Below are positions 36,901 through 50,129 of a stretch of 64,000 nt of DNA, piece after piece. The notes under the pieces are model-generated. The model did no database searches, was not told the DNA's origin, and worked only from the letters and a program-made list of their open reading frames with translations. A program made the translations under genes and the position numbers. Location of the stretch: NCBI GenBank assembly GCA_028023455.1, contig JAQFVV010012574.1, positions 291,001 to 355,000 on the forward strand, written 5' to 3'. Source of the stretch: Epiperipatus broadwayi (lineage: Eukaryota; Onychophora; Udeonychophora; Euonychophora; Peripatidae). Within the stretch, counting starts at the first letter, position 1. The number at the start of each line of letters is the position of its first letter.

Positions 36901-38230
36901 ATTGAAAAAAATGATATAGTTTATATAAAGTAGTATTTAAGCAGAATTAACATAAAGCAAAAAAAAAGAATCAGAGTGATTTAAATCAATCTGGACAGGT
37001 ATAACTTGCGCAACATCAAGTTCCGCCTTAGGTTATTAGAAACTATATTTACACACCTGCATTTTTATATAAATGAATCTAAAAAATATCTTTGAACTGT
37101 CTTTAACATTTGCATTTACTTTTATTTTTAAAATAATCAAACAGATTGGTGTACTTAAAATAGATCATAGACACACACGAATATGTATATAAATAATATT
37201 CTAAAGATACCAAACCCATTACAGATAAAATCTTAAACACACATATTCTTATCATTAGCAACCACTCATAAACAAATATAGACGTTCTCACTCTCTATTA
37301 CACACATATACACACACACACTAAAATAGAAAAAAAAAAAAAATTAGAAAATAAAATTAAAAAAAATTGAAGTCAGACATGATTTGTGTGTTATTAAATA
37401 GAAATGAAATTACATAAACGCTGAATTCCATTGTAACCGCTAATGATATATATAAATAATTCAATAATTAAATTTCTTGAGTTTTACAAAATACAATGAC
37501 GTTACTAGAAATAATGAATTTTATTCAAAATTGCAGACTATTTTTCTCTTGATAGCACTTATTGATATTTTGACCAAACATTACATCTTGTGTAAAGCAT
37601 TTTAACTGAAAAATAAAAATGTCAAAAAAAAAAAAACAGTTCATTATTCATCATGTGTTAGAAATAGAATCTAATTTTTTTAAAAAAGTGAGAAATTATT
37701 TTTTCCTGAATTAGAAGTTTAAATTTATGAAAATCCTTCAGTTATTTATACAAAATGGTACCGAAAATTTAATTAAATTCATAAAAACATTTTTAACAAT
37801 ATCTTTAGTAAGCAAAATATTGGAGGCAAACTTATTATCACTTTTGATGAATTATCTAAGGTTGTTTATTACATGGTTGAGACAGCAGTGGTTCACTGTC
37901 TCTCTCTTCCTAGTGTCAAAAAATCGCATACAGGACCTATTAAAACAGTACTGGTTTACTACTACTGCTACTATTGTATAGGTTTTAAAAAAACAATGCA
38001 GAAATAAAAGAAATATCTTAATGTTAAAGATATACTATAAATAGAAAAGATTTCATGCTGAGATTATCTGCAAGATTGTCTCCTTTTTTAATTAAAATTA
38101 ATAATAATTGAATATTAAGGCTGCATAATATTCAAAGATCCAAACATCTTTCTTATCTTTAATTCATCATTCTGCTACTATGTGAAACTATCCAGAATTC
38201 CCCCTCCCCATTAAATAGTATTTAATTGGG
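33951..38230. other. Anonymous AT-rich DNA
   Basis: About 4.3 kb with no recognisable gene, RNA or element. There is a short (TG)n near 34065, A/T homopolymers and a (CA)n run near 37310. Open frames here are short and without domains; the one at 37727-37981 is not convincing. Confidence 0.55.
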
Positions 38231-38239
38231 TTGTGAGAT

Positions 38240-38900
38240 GGGTGAGAAAGATAATGTGGTATGCAAAAGATTTGGATAAAGAATTTATATCAGTATACTT
38301 TACAAAAGGTGGGATGATTGTGTTAGGAGGATTGTTGAGTGTTATAGTAGTAAGGAATGCGATAAAAGAATAGATGCATTAATAAAAAATAGGGAGTTGG
38401 AGAGATGGATAACTAGTATGGAGAGTAAAAATAATTTAAATATATATAGAAGTAAATGGATCATTGGGTGCAAGTTAATTTATGATAATAGCAAGAAAAG
38501 TAGTTTATTGTTTAAGCCTCACAGGAGGGGAAAATATAGGTGATTTAGTCTGTAAATTGTGTAAGGAAGGTATAAAAAATATTAGGCATCTGTTAATTGA
38601 TTGTAAATGCTTGAAAACAGAAAGGGTACAAATAATGAAGTTATGGAAGAATAAATATATCAAAGTGATTATACAGAAAGTGGGTTATTGGTTTTTATGC
38701 TGGGTTTGAGAAAAGATAAGAGGATTTAGATATAAAGATCATAGAGTTGACAAAGATTATGTTGTGGAAATGGGATGGAGCAGATTATGGGAAAAGAGAA
38801 TGGGGAATGGAAAGGGAAGGTAAAGTGGCTAACAAATTTCTCCGTGCATAGTTGCTGAGAGATTCCTGACTCCATTTAAGGGAAAGTCATAGCAACTATA
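38240..38900 (+). pseudogene. LINE ORF2 C-terminal relic with CCHC knuckle
   Basis: Reading across frames gives WDDCVRRIVECYSSKECDKRI, then ERWITSMESKNNLNIYRSKW, and then CKLCKEGIKNIRHLLIDC (38545-38615), a C-x2-C-x9-H-x4-C knuckle like that at the end of many LINE RTs, followed by LKTERVQIMKLW. No RT core survives upstream. The sequence differs from the Tx1/L1-like family in this window, so it is probably a separate LINE family. It ends near AAAGTCATAGCAACTATAC. Confidence 0.55.
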
Positions 38901-41100
38901 CTTTTAAATTATATATATAAGAGTGCATCCTGCAAGGTCCAAAATGTTTGGAATATAAAAATATTTTTACATTAATTGACCTGTAGAATGATCAATAGTT
39001 CCTGAATTAAAGTTAAACTCTAACATGTTCAGTGTTTGGATGTCTCATGATTTTCCATATAATGAACTATTAAAATTATTATTACTAATAACAAATTGAA
39101 TCTTATTCTGGTTACTTTTTAAACATATATCTCTTTCCCGATCTAAAAAATCACTCCATAGATAGAGAACAATAATTTAACAGTAATTAATGTTAGCAAT
39201 GAAACAATGTAAATTCACACAATTATAGGTAATTTGTTTTAAAAAATTATAATTTATTTGCAATTAGAGCAAGTTGTGATTAGCTATTACAGTTATAGAA
39301 AACAATAATTAGATTAAATAAACACAATAGCATACAAACTAATAATAATAAATAACAATTAAAAACTAATTCATTCAGAAATTAAAAGAAGAAAAATAAG
39401 ATGAGTAATAGAAAAAAAAAAGATTTAATGCACAATAATAACAACAAAAATAATCAGCAAAAATGTATAAGTATAATAAACTGTATTAGCATAATTTAAT
39501 ATTAACTAATTAAAAAGATATGCAAATAATAATTATAGAGATGATATCATACAAGCAATCAAATCGACAAAAATATTTTTAGTAAATAATAAAAGTTTAT
39601 GTGAACCTTAAATAAAGTTAATTAAAAAATCTTCACATTATAAATATTTGTGAAAATCATCATTCAAGTAAGAAAAAATTGAAAGGGAGAATAAATAAAC
39701 GATTTCTCAATGCTAAATAAATTACACCTAGGAAATAAATGATTTGATAAATTGAGCATAAACAAAAAAAATTATCATATATTATAACACAGCAAATGTA
39801 CAATCTTTTTTTTTTTTAATATATATGTTCTACAATAATATCAACAAATTAAAAATCCTCCTTTTTCTTTGCAAAAACTTTATTTTTTTATATCAATACT
39901 GAACATATATATAATACAAAAACTCCAACGTTTCAACTGTTTTTATCTTCATACAGTTATTTTCAAGGATCTGCAACAACAATATGAAATACATATTTAT
40001 AAATAAACCTCAATTGTAGAAATACCTTCATCTTACATTAATATAAACAGTAACAAACATATTAAACATACATAATTATATTTTATTTTGTTGATATTAC
40101 AAAAAAATTAATAAATAAATAAATTAAAGATAGCAGATTCTTATAATTTCTTTTTAAAAATCTTCAATCTAAAAAATCTTCAATCTAAAATTCAATGTGA
40201 ATCTTTGGATAGAGGAAAAAATATTAGTAAAAATTCCTCCACTCAAACAGTCATTAAGAACTCCAGTGATAATTAATTATATTTTTCATAAGAATAGTTA
40301 CCTAGTTTCCTAACACAACTAATTCTAAAAAAAGAGTAGAAAGTTATCTGAATTTTCTAAGACAATACAAGCAGTAGTCAAGTGTGAATTGTGAAATAAA
40401 TAATAAAATAGATAGTCTTTCAGAAGATTTAATGATGTTTGATCACAAAAAGTGAGGTTGTGCTGTGATTCAGTAACTTGTAAATTTAGTTCTTAAGTCT
40501 TTCACTTTACAGCTGTCTTAAATTGTATAGAAAAGAGTAAACTGTCACTTTTTAATATAAATATTTTGCTGAAAGATCTTCCATTTGAAGCAATTTACTC
40601 ATTCTCATGCATATGCAGTTAATCCATCCATCTATCAATTAAATCAATGATACAGAACTTAAATTAGCTATAACTTCATAAATTATATATACAGATAACT
40701 AATAATAGCCACATGTAAAAAACATTTAAATAGCTAACTGCTTGCATTGTTTACATTAGTGGTAAATAAGTAATATAAATATGATCTGAATATTTATGAA
40801 TCAATTCTTACATGAAAAAGAAAAAATTCTCAGTTTGGTCAAACAAACAAAACTTATGTTGGACTCAGAATATCACTTCACTGCTGAAGCATCACATAAC
40901 CTCCAGAACAAGTGACAAAATAATTATTTTCCTTCTACATGCTATATTGCTATGGGAAAATGACAAATTTAAGAACTAAAAGATGCTGCATTAATTTTTA
41001 AGTCAACTTGTCATACAAGTTTACAATTAACCATATAAATATTTTTTTTATAAATATAATTAAGTCAATCACAATTTATCCATAACTGAAAATATTTGAA
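38901..41100. other. AT-rich DNA with one hammerhead-like relic
   Basis: Apart from the motif at 39922-39970 and a short AAAAATCTTCAATCT duplication near 40155, I see no feature. Confidence 0.5.
39922..39970 (-). ncRNA. Hammerhead-like PLE relic
   Basis: On the minus strand GATCC and GGAG flank TTGAAAAT, a stem II with AACTG and CAGTT, and GAAACGTT. The order stem I, core, stem II, GAAA, ACGTT stem III matches PLE hammerheads, but the core is an 8-nt TTGAAAAT. An AATAAAG follows about 65 bp further on. Confidence 0.45.
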
Positions 41101-41232
41101 ATACAGGCATTCTTCATATACCTGGAGCTCAATTGTAAATATAGGGGATTTGAACACAGACTTTCAAGTACCCTTCAACTATCCACACTATATCATACCA
41201 CTGATATACATGACCACATACATGTAGAAAAA

Positions 41233-41302
41233 ATAAATAATTATCAATATATGTATTTCATGCTGAACCAGCACTCACTCATCAGTTTGTCCAGATTATC
41301 AT
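41233..41302 (-). ncRNA. Hammerhead motif (copy G)
   Basis: On the minus strand the core CTGATGA (41279-41285) is intact, with GAAA at 41256-41259. GAGT is duplicated at the start of stem II, and TGCT/AGCA pairing is kept. Position 11.1 is T, as in copy A. The stem I closing pairs are partly lost. Confidence 0.65.
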
Positions 41303-41757
41303 CTTCCATATATATATAATCAATGCTCAGTATATATTAAGATAGCAAATTTTCGTACTTTAATGGAAAGGCTTCAATCTACTTCAACCTCCAATTCTTC
41401 AGACATCCATACCATTGAAAATTCTGATAATGGAAAGCCCAAATCTCATGCTGTTGCCAATATTATTGTTATGCCCATGTTGACATAAAATCACTCTGAT
41501 CCCTTACATATAGGACCCTATCCATTCAATATATATAAGAGGGATGGGCAGAATGCAGGCTTAATGTGTAATATTTGAAATACAGGCATAACAATAATAT
41601 TGGCATCAGCATGAGATTTGAGCTTTCCATCAGATTATCAATTGTATGCATGGCAGAAAAGTTGGAGGTTGGAGTAGATTGAAGCCGATCCATTAAAGTA
41701 TGAAGATTTGCTATCTTAATATAAATTGAGCACTGATTATATATATGTGTGTGGGAG

Positions 41758-41824
41758 ATGATAATCTGGACCAACTAATGAGTGCTGGGACAGCACAAAA
41801 AATGTATATTGGTGATTATTTATC
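41758..41824 (+). ncRNA. Hammerhead motif (copy H, degenerate)
   Basis: The core is CTAATGA (G5 to A), stem II is GTGCT with AGCAC, and G12 is A (CAAAA). Stem I CCAA/TTGG and ATAAT/ATTTAT are intact. It is probably inactive. Confidence 0.6.
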
Positions 41825-42229
41825 TTTTCTACATGTGTGTGGTCATATGTATCAATGGTATGTGATAGTATGGATAGTTGAAGGGTGCTTGAAAGTCTGT
41901 GTTTAAATGCCCTATATTTACAATTAAACTCCAGGTATATGATAAATGCCTATATTTCAAATATTACACATTAAGCCTGCATTCTGCCCATCCCTCTTCT
42001 ACATATTTGAATGGATAGGGTCCTATACATGATGGGTCAGAGTGACTTGAGTCAACATGAGCATAACAATAATATTGGCATCAGCATGGGGTTTAGGCTT
42101 TCCATCATTAGATTTTCAATGGTATGGATGGTTGAAAAGTTGGAGGCTGGAGTAGATTGAAGCTTGTCCATTAAAATGTAAAGATTTGCTATCTTAATAT
42201 AAACTGAGCACTATTTATATATGTGGGAG

Positions 42230-42296
42230 ATGATAATCTGGTCCAAGTGATGAGTGCTGGTTCAACACAAAATATGTATATTGGTGATTATTTATC
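42230..42296 (+). ncRNA. Hammerhead motif (copy I, degenerate)
   Basis: The core is GTGATGA (C3 to G) and the GAAA position reads CAAAA. Stem I (CCAA/TTGG plus GATAAT/ATTTATC) is well kept. It is probably inactive. Confidence 0.6.
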
Positions 42297-42390
42297 TTTT
42301 CTACATGTGTGTGGTCATGTGTATTAGTGATATGAGATAGTGTGGATAATTGAAGGATGTTTGGAAGTCTGTGTTCAAATCACTTATATT

Positions 42391-43121
42391 TTCATAATTG
42401 AAAAATAAACAAAATGGAAACACAAATTGTTTATATACTCTTACGTTTTAAATACATTTTTAATAATTTGTTATGATTTGCTTGAATTATATTCTGTGAT
42501 TCTCCCCCCCCCCCTAAAATGTTTTATTTCATTATAAATAAAATAAACCTATCTTTATTATATTTTTCTTGTAAACATACTTATACAAGCTTTAGATATT
42601 AAAGATGTCAAATCCTTATTAAACATTTTATAAATACTAGCAAAAAAAATAAATTCCATTTTCATTGCATTTCTAATCTATTATTTATTTTATTATTAAT
42701 TTAAGACCTTCTTTCTTTTTTACCCATTATATACTATGGTATTTAGACTGCAGCAATATTTTTTTTAGATTTTCTTTCAATATTTACTACTTTTAATTTA
42801 AATTTATGTTATCAATTCTCTAGCTATTATTTTTCTAATCAAGAAATTAAATGGCTTGTCTCCATGTCTTCATTTATTTTATTACTAACCTAACTTTTTA
42901 TCGGTTTAGAATAATTTTATACTTTTAATATTTTGAATTAAATTTTAAGATAGTAAATAATGACCTAAATCAGCTTCAAAATATGTTGTTTATATGTAAT
43001 CTTATTAAACTCTTTTTATCATCAGGAACTTTCCAAGTATAAATCCTCTTTTTGTTATTTTTATTTTATTTAGTATTTATTATTATCTCTTGATTTGTCA
43101 ATTCTAAACCAATCTGCTATC
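42391..43121. other. Anonymous AT-rich DNA
   Basis: I see no feature other than a C homopolymer (about 11 bp) near 42505. Confidence 0.5.
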
Positions 43122-43480
43122 TTTTTTTTTTAATGAAATTTATTTATTTATTAGTTTATATAACAAAAAAAAAATCAATTGACAGTTATATGATAGTTGT
43201 TGAGGTATACATAGTAGAAAGAAAAAGAAAACTATAATATCATATTTATGAAATTAAACGAAAACATACAATTGTCTTCTATGACGAAAAAGATGCGACT
43301 TACTAGCTGTCAAAAGTTAGAACCAAGTTCAGGAACATTATGCGGGGGGTTGTAGAGATCAGATAAGTTCATCAGTGTGTGATCAGGTAGGATTGAAGAT
43401 TTCAGCCACCGTTAACAGTTGGTCTCTTTTCTTAATGAGGCACAGGGATTTTGTTGCCTGAATTATCACAACACCATAAA
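43122..43480 (-). mobile_element. Poly-A retrocopy 3' end, unidentified
   Basis: On the minus strand a moderately G+C-rich stretch ends with AATAAATAAATAAATTTC and a run of about ten A. This is the 3' UTR of a polyadenylated retrotransposon or processed transcript. I cannot identify coding sequence upstream. Confidence 0.45.
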
Positions 43481-43689
43481 CTCTATCATTATATTGTTAT
43501 TTTGTATTAAATTTCAATTAATTTCTCCATTTTTCCACTCAAGATTTCAAAAATATCTTCAGTGTGCTCACTGATTTGCATATGATGTCACACTCACTAG
43601 ATCCCTTAAAACAGTTCTACATTCATTGGCAACAATATATTATTTATATAGCTTATTTTTTATAAGAGGAAGGAAGGACAATATATCTA

Positions 43690-44290
43690 AAATTTTGTAA
43701 TAAAAACTTGTGAATTTATTTTTAGTTGTTACAAATTGAATCCCTTTCAAAGTACAGTCCATTTAATGTAATGCACCAATCTAAATGTGTTCTTCACTTT
43801 TTGAAGTAATCCAACAACTCTTGCAAAGTGATACCTTTGAATAGCTGATGGATAGGCTGGGTCATTTTTAAATTAAAAAATTGTTTCACACTCAAGGTTG
43901 ACATGGTAAAACTTGTTCTTCCCATTAATCCAAAAATAGGAGGTTTTTGTTTTATTGCATCACACAAACTTTTCAGAATTTGTGGGTTTTAAATGCCCTT
44001 TTGTTACGAACAAATAATCCTGAGTGAATAATGCCATTTACATTCAAAAAACAAAAAACAGCATCATCTTGACAATGGACTTCACTCACCACACTTTTTT
44101 TGGAATATGGAGAATTTGACACTTCCATTAAACCTCTCATAAATTTGTATTTTCTCCAAAACATCTTGCTTGTAAGCTGTTTCAATCATTAAAACTCTTT
44201 CCCTGCCATTTTCCACAACAGAAACAGATTTTCACATTCTTCCAACTGTTTAGTCATTACAAAAATTGACTAAAAAGCAAGACAAATTTA
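43690..44290 (-). pseudogene. mariner-like transposase relic
   Basis: The longest open piece (44185-43973) reads SPYSKKSVVSEVHCQDDAVF, then CFLNVNGIIHSGLFV, matching the mariner block S-P-x2-KK...FFD-x2-G-I-V-H. Further down, in broken frames, AIQRYHFARVVGLL and WCITLNGLYFERDSI resemble the mariner end (KCI-x-LNG-x-Y-x-EK). The first catalytic Asp of FFD reads FLN, so it is dead. I did not find terminal repeats. Confidence 0.6.
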
Positions 44291-44704
44291 AGAAAAACAT
44301 TTACTACTCTTTAACATGACTTCACTCAATAATAGCATTTATTATATTGATGCATGGGAACCCCTCAAGTGGCATATAGTGTCAAAAGCATATACTACAA
44401 CATGCTTGCTCTCTAGAGGATGATTCTAGTTGTTTTTGGATACCTCCTCTTACATATTCTCCGCTTTTTTCTCTTTTTGTTTTAAATAAGCATAATTCAG
44501 CTATCATATAACTGCTTTTAATTCCTCACATTTATCATTTATTCTTTTAAAAGACATTTAATTCTTTTTATTCTTATAGTTTCTTTTATTTCCATTAATA
44601 TTTTAACATCTTTTAAAGCAATCTCTTGAAATCTTGTTTTATTAGGTCATTTTATCATCTTTTAGATAAAACTACCAAAATATCACATGATTCCACTTTC
44701 TATG

Positions 44705-45030
44705 CTTATACAAGCTGTTAATAACAGTAGCAAACTCTTCATATAATAGTGCCACCTAGTGAAAGCCTTAATAATCAATGGATTCAAGAAGGTTTGTGCA
44801 TAAAATTGCTATCTAGCGCCTACTCATCCAATCTAGATGTAATACTCTCAGATCTAAAGCTTCTCACTGGTAAAAGCCACAATCTAGAAACTAATCTGGG
44901 GATGTTAGATGAGTAGGCACTAGATAGAAATTTTATGCACAAACTTTTTTGTAACCATTGATTACTAAGGCTTGCACTGGGTGACACTACTATATGGGAA
45001 GTTTGTTATTGTTGTTACTACCAGATAAAA
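44705..45030. repeat. Foldback MITE 4
   Basis: Arms of about 125 bp (44711-44835 and 44905-45026) are reverse complements, for example GTTTGTGCATAAAATTGCTA against TTTTATGCACAAAC and GCGCCTACTCATC against GATGAGTAGGCAC. The loop is about 70 bp. Confidence 0.85.
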
Positions 45031-45780
45031 CCTTTATAAGTGTTTGTGCTGACATTTTATTACAATAGATGCATATTATATATATAAAAAAAAACATTAT
45101 CTTTTAATCTTAATATTAAAAAATACTTATAATTTATAATAGTTTACTTGGTGGATAATTAATTGATAAGAACTATATATTTGAAACAATTCATTAAAAC
45201 ATTTAAAATAAATCTGTTAGCAGTTTTTTTTTTGTTTGTTTGTTAAAAAAAAAACTATTTAATTGCAAATGGTATTTAAAACAGCTACCTTCCTTCTTGG
45301 ACACGTATTTCTCAATAGTCCATTAATAAATATTTGTTTCAAATTGTAAGAGTTTTTCAAATAACCTCATACCTTAAGTCTTTTAGGATGTTTACCTTAG
45401 ATGAATTATTTAGCATTTGAAAAATAGCATTTGAAAATCATCTATGAAAATGAAGATTTATGTACTGGTTTAGATTCCTATAGAATTGCTATTTGTAAAC
45501 CCTTTTTCAACTAAGAATATTCTTATTTTTCTTTTTATGACCATTAGTGTAATATCAAAGAGATATAAAATATTTCCCTTTTTGTATAATAATATCTTTA
45601 TTCTAAAATAAATCTTGTAACATAGATATAGTTGCATGATAATAAATTGTAACACTACACATCAATAAAAGATCAGCTAGTTAGCCTCCTGAATATCAAC
45701 TTACTACTTTCTGTGATTGTTAAATGTATCTTCAACTTTAACATCATTATCAGGTAACCAAATCATAATCAAATAGATAA
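45031..45780. other. Anonymous AT-rich DNA
   Basis: I see no supported feature between the foldback and the RTE-like LINE tail. Confidence 0.5.
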
Positions 45781-47540
45781 TCATCATCATCAACCATTAT
45801 CAATCCACTGCAGGATGAAGGTCTCTCCAAGTTTAATCCATCTTCTCCGATCTTTAGCTTCTCTTCTCCACAACACCCCTGCACATTTTCTTATTTCATC
45901 CATCCATCTCACATGTGGTCTCTTTCTGGGTCTTTTACAATCTCTTGGAATCCAGTTTAAAATTTCAATTGTCCATCTATTATCATCTCTTCTAGCAATA
46001 TGTCCAGCCCAACTCCATTTCAATCTTTTAATTTTTTCAATAAGGTCACACCTGTTTGTTGTCTTACCCATACATTGCGTTTTCGATCTCTTCTTGTTAC
46101 TCCCAACATACATCTCTCCATACTCATTTGAGTGGTCTGAAGTCTCTGTATTGCTCTTCTATTAAGTGTCCAAGTCTCAGATCCATAAGTAAGAACTGGT
46201 AAAACACATTTGTTAAAAACCATCCTTTTCAAACACATAGACATATTTCCTTTTAGTATCAAGTTATTTCTACCAAAAGCACTCCAACCAAGTTTAATTC
46301 TATGATTAATTTCCTCCATTATGTTTCCATCTGTATTAATAATCCGACCAAGGTATTTGTAACTGTTAACTTCTTCTAATTAATCAATCTTTATTTTCAT
46401 ATTTTGAGCAAATCGATTAAACATTACTTTAGTCTTTTTAACATTTATCTTTAGTCCTACTTTTCTACTTTCATCTGCTAACTCCTGCAACATTTCCTGC
46501 AGCTCTGAAGCATTATTTGCAAAAACAACTACATCATCTGCAAAATCTAAATGACTTAAATACTCTCCATTTACTTTCACTCCTTTAGTTTCCCATTTTA
46601 ATCCACAAAATACTTCTTGCAGCACTGCTGTAAAGAGTTTTGGAGATATGGAGTCACCCTGTCTTACACCTTTCTCAATGTTGATTTTTCCAGTATCATT
46701 ATGTAATCTAATTGTTGCTGTTGCATTTTTATAAATATTCTTTAAAATATGACAATATCCTGGATCTATACCTTGATGATCCAATGCTTTAATCACTGAA
46801 GAAATGTGTATAGAATCGAATGCCTTTTCATAATCTACAAATCCAAAACATAATGACAACTCATATTCATTTGTCCTTTCTATGACTTCTCTCAATACCT
46901 GGATATGATCTATTGTACTAAAACCACTTTTAAATCCAGCTTGTTCTCTTGGTTGGTGGAAATCCAAAGTTCTCTGTAGACGAGTTGTAATTATCTTGGT
47001 AAAAATTTTATATAAAACTGATAAAAGGCTGATAGGTCTGTAATTTCTAATATCTTCTTTATCACCTTTTTTAAATATTAATATTATTACTGCATTCTTC
47101 CAATCTTCCGGTACATCTTTATCATTTAGACATTTGGTATATAACTTTGCTAAAATTGTTTCTATTTCTTCACCTGCTTCTTTTAATATATCAATTATAA
47201 TTCCATCAATTCCTGGAGCCTTTCCTTTCTTCATACACTTAATTGCATGTCTCACTTCTTCATTTAAAATTCTGGAAAATTCGGAAGATGTAATAGATAT
47301 AGGAGGTACTTGTTCTTTATTACTATATAATTCTTGATAAAAATCTTCTACCAATTTCATGATGTCATCTCTCTTTTTAGTAATAATTCCATCTTTTTTT
47401 CTTATTGCAGATATAAATTTCCTACCAATACCAAAATGTTGTTTAACATTTTTGAGACTTTTATTTTCTTCTACAGCTTTCCTTGCTATTTCACAGTTAT
47501 ACTTTCTTATATCATTTTCAACTCTTTTCCGTACCATTTT
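45781..47540 (-). pseudogene. RTE-like LINE, 5'-truncated, RT domain nearly open
   Basis: The reverse-strand frame from 47537 encodes a complete RT core: KAPGIDGI, VIILIFKKGDKEDIRNYRPI, FVDYEKAFDSI (motif A), GVRQGDSISPKLF (motif B) and HLDFADDVVVF (FADD). A single in-frame TAA at 46380-46382 interrupts it. Beyond the stop, EEVNSYKYLGRIINTDGNI, LTYGSETWTLN and, after a frameshift near 46040-46110, RLKWSWAGHIARRDDNRW and RPHVRWMDEIRK complete the C-terminus. The endonuclease is missing (5' truncation). The 3' end is a short TGATGATGATG run, typical of RTE elements. Only two lesions suggest a fairly recent insertion. Confidence 0.9.
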
Positions 47541-48473
47541 ACAAAATTTGAGATATTCAATTCTTTTTTTTTTTTTTTTAATACATCATTTTTTTTTTGT
47601 ATAAATAGATAATACTGAATCTTTTTTTAAAAAACTATGGTAATATCTAAATGGTAATCTATTTTGGTATCTGATTTGGTGAATTACTGACTCATCATTA
47701 AGTATGCAAAATTTCCAAAATGATGTAAAAGCAGTTTTTATTTTATAGAATGATAGTTCATAATTTAAAGAATTACTATTTTATCACTCTTTACTGTGAT
47801 AAAGAGGTTGAGCTATAATAAATGACACTTCAGATTAAAACCTTTTTAAAAATCTTCAAAGCAACAAAGATTATGAATGAAAAATTTATCTTTCCTTATT
47901 TTTTATTATTATCAAATCATTTCAGAATAAAAGTTTCTAAATTAATCCAGTTATTATTGATTCACAACTTCTCTTTTCTACATCACTTCAGAAAACTTTT
48001 TTTATGTCACATGAAGTCTCTTTCTAACTAATAATCTATTCAATTTATTTTAAATTTTCAATTATCCATCTTCTGTTACCTCATCTAACAACATGTCAGT
48101 TCATTTTCATTTAGCCAATCAATTATTTTCATAATGTCATTGACATCAATTTATTAGTTTCAATTCTTAGTTTCACTTTTCACTATTAATTCACTGTATT
48201 TTTTACAGTTTCTATCTATATTGATATTTTATTAACTATTCAGCCAATAAGTAAGCATTGATAAAGTATACTTTATTCTGATTTTAATAAATTAAACAAA
48301 TACTGTCTAATGGTTTACAACTGTAAGGTGACTTACTTCTTTTGGGTTATCTTTAAATGAGAAACTACTTTGTTTCATAATTGTGACACAAATCCCACAA
48401 AATTATGTATTGCTTGGCTGTGATGCACAACATTTTTGAAATATAATAAGTGTTGTTAGCTGAGAAATCATCA
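47541..48473. other. Anonymous AT-rich DNA
   Basis: I see no supported feature. The T-rich run at 47562-47600 marks the 5' truncation point of the LINE. Confidence 0.5.
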
Positions 48474-48535
48474 TTGCCATCTGGCAAGCAAGTAGTTGGT
48501 TGCAGACGGTTGTGGGTTCACCTCCCGGCTGATGC
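48474..48535 (+). tRNA. tRNA-like sequence, probable pseudogene or SINE relic
   Basis: TGGCAAGCAAGTAGTTGG (A-box-like) is followed by GTGGGTTCACCTCCCGG, a good B box in a T-arm-like hairpin, and CATC/GATG may close an acceptor. The length is short for a tRNA and the D and anticodon arms do not fold well by eye, so I consider it non-functional. Confidence 0.4.
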
Positions 48536-50129
48536 TATGATATATGGAAAATAATATTTCAAAAGCAAATATATTGTATTATCATTAAAAATCTATGCAT
48601 ATTGTATTGTTATAATCTTAATCTAAAATTGATTTTCTTGTTTTTTTGGTTATAATAAAAAAAAAAATTATATCTGTTTATACACCTACTTGTAAAGTTT
48701 ATTAGACATATTCTTTATGAATTGTAAATAAACTTATTTTAAAACTAAAACTATTTAGTAAAACACAATGACTTACATGACATTATATTTTTATTAACAG
48801 TGAATATTAATTCTTATAATGTATAGTTTTGAATACATCAATTTAACTCAACAAAACCACATGTCATTTATAACTAATAGCTGTCATATCTTTTAGCATT
48901 TCTTTTCCATTTTAGTCTCATTCATTTGCATACTTTTTCTTTAATATTATTTAATATATATACATATGTCTTTTATTTAAAACCCGTGTAATTAAAAATT
49001 CAACAAAAATAATTAATAAGCAAAAAATGTAAAGCAAAATCAAGTTATAAATCTTTTTTTTTTTTTTTTAAAGTACATTCACTGATGGCCGGTAAATAAA
49101 TTATAATTATTAAAAGTAGGTATACCTGCAGGCAGTAGGTATTAATAACAACATTAAGATAATAATTAATACTGAAACAATAAATAATAATAATAAATTA
49201 CTGAGATTATAAACGAAATAGCAAAGTCTATCAATTGATATAAAATAAATAAAGAAATCAGAAGGCATTCATATTATATGCATAAAAATAATCACTTTCT
49301 TAGCGAAGTTATGACTACAAGCAATTTCATACGATAAATTCCAAGACCGCAGGGCAAGGAAATAAATATATACGACAATCATACCGAATCACATTTTTTC
49401 GCATGTATGCACGCACAAATACATATATGTTCAGTGTGCTTGCTGGAAAAATGTTTTAGTTGACGTTACAATAATTCCAGTTAGGGAGTTTTGTAATGAT
49501 AAGTAATAATAATAAAAACGTATTGCTGTTTTCTATTAATTTCCACAATGTATTAAAAAGCAAATAGATTTTTTTTATATAGCTAATAGCTTTCTTAAAA
49601 ATCTTAGGAGATTTTTAGGTAATCAGTCATTAAAGTATTGATCAGTAAATGGTAATTAATCCTAATTAGAGTGTAAGTGACTGATGGATTATCTATATTG
49701 CATTATCCATAAAACATCAACTTATCAATATATTAAAGGGTATCACACACTTAAGATGTGAGACCATAGTTTATCTTTACATTTACATATTTATGTATGC
49801 ATATTAACCATAGGTAATCACACAGTACAACTTTCAAGAGCAAAGTATATGCTTTAATAAGCAAGAGATGTTAGATGACCATTTGCAGCAACATATACTT
49901 GTAAATGAGTAAGGCCATTTCAATTTCAAGAAAAAAAAAGATGAAAATAACTAATCTAGAGATGAGTTTTGTGATGGCTATACAAACCAATTGGTAAACC
50001 ACAAATGCATTCACATATAGAACATGCTGATCTATTTATTTGATATTTTGTGTTGCTATTTTTTAAGCTTTTTCTACAGACTTTTTTTTTAAAATACCAC
50101 AATACCATGTATCATCATAGCTCTCTGAT
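48536..50129. other. Anonymous AT-rich DNA
   Basis: I see no supported feature. Confidence 0.5.

Larger units (their letters stand above)
41100..42390. mobile_element. Second cluster of hammerhead tRNA-like repeats: one reverse, two forward units
   Basis: Unit G (about 41100-41513) is reverse. Units H (about 41515-41940) and I (about 41946-42385) are forward and tandem, offset about 470 bp. G and H form a large inverted repeat. Each unit has the body, the hammerhead and a tRNA-like head: TATCAGTGGTATGATATAGT (A-box-like) and GTGTTCAAATCCCC (B-box-like) in unit G, read on the minus strand. A block with GGGATGGGCAGAATGC, absent from the 7-kb units, is found at the unit junctions in both orientations. 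Confidence 0.78.

Noticed and set aside
37727-37981. 84-codon frame as a LINE RT fragment
   Set aside because: I could not match it to any RT or endonuclease motif.
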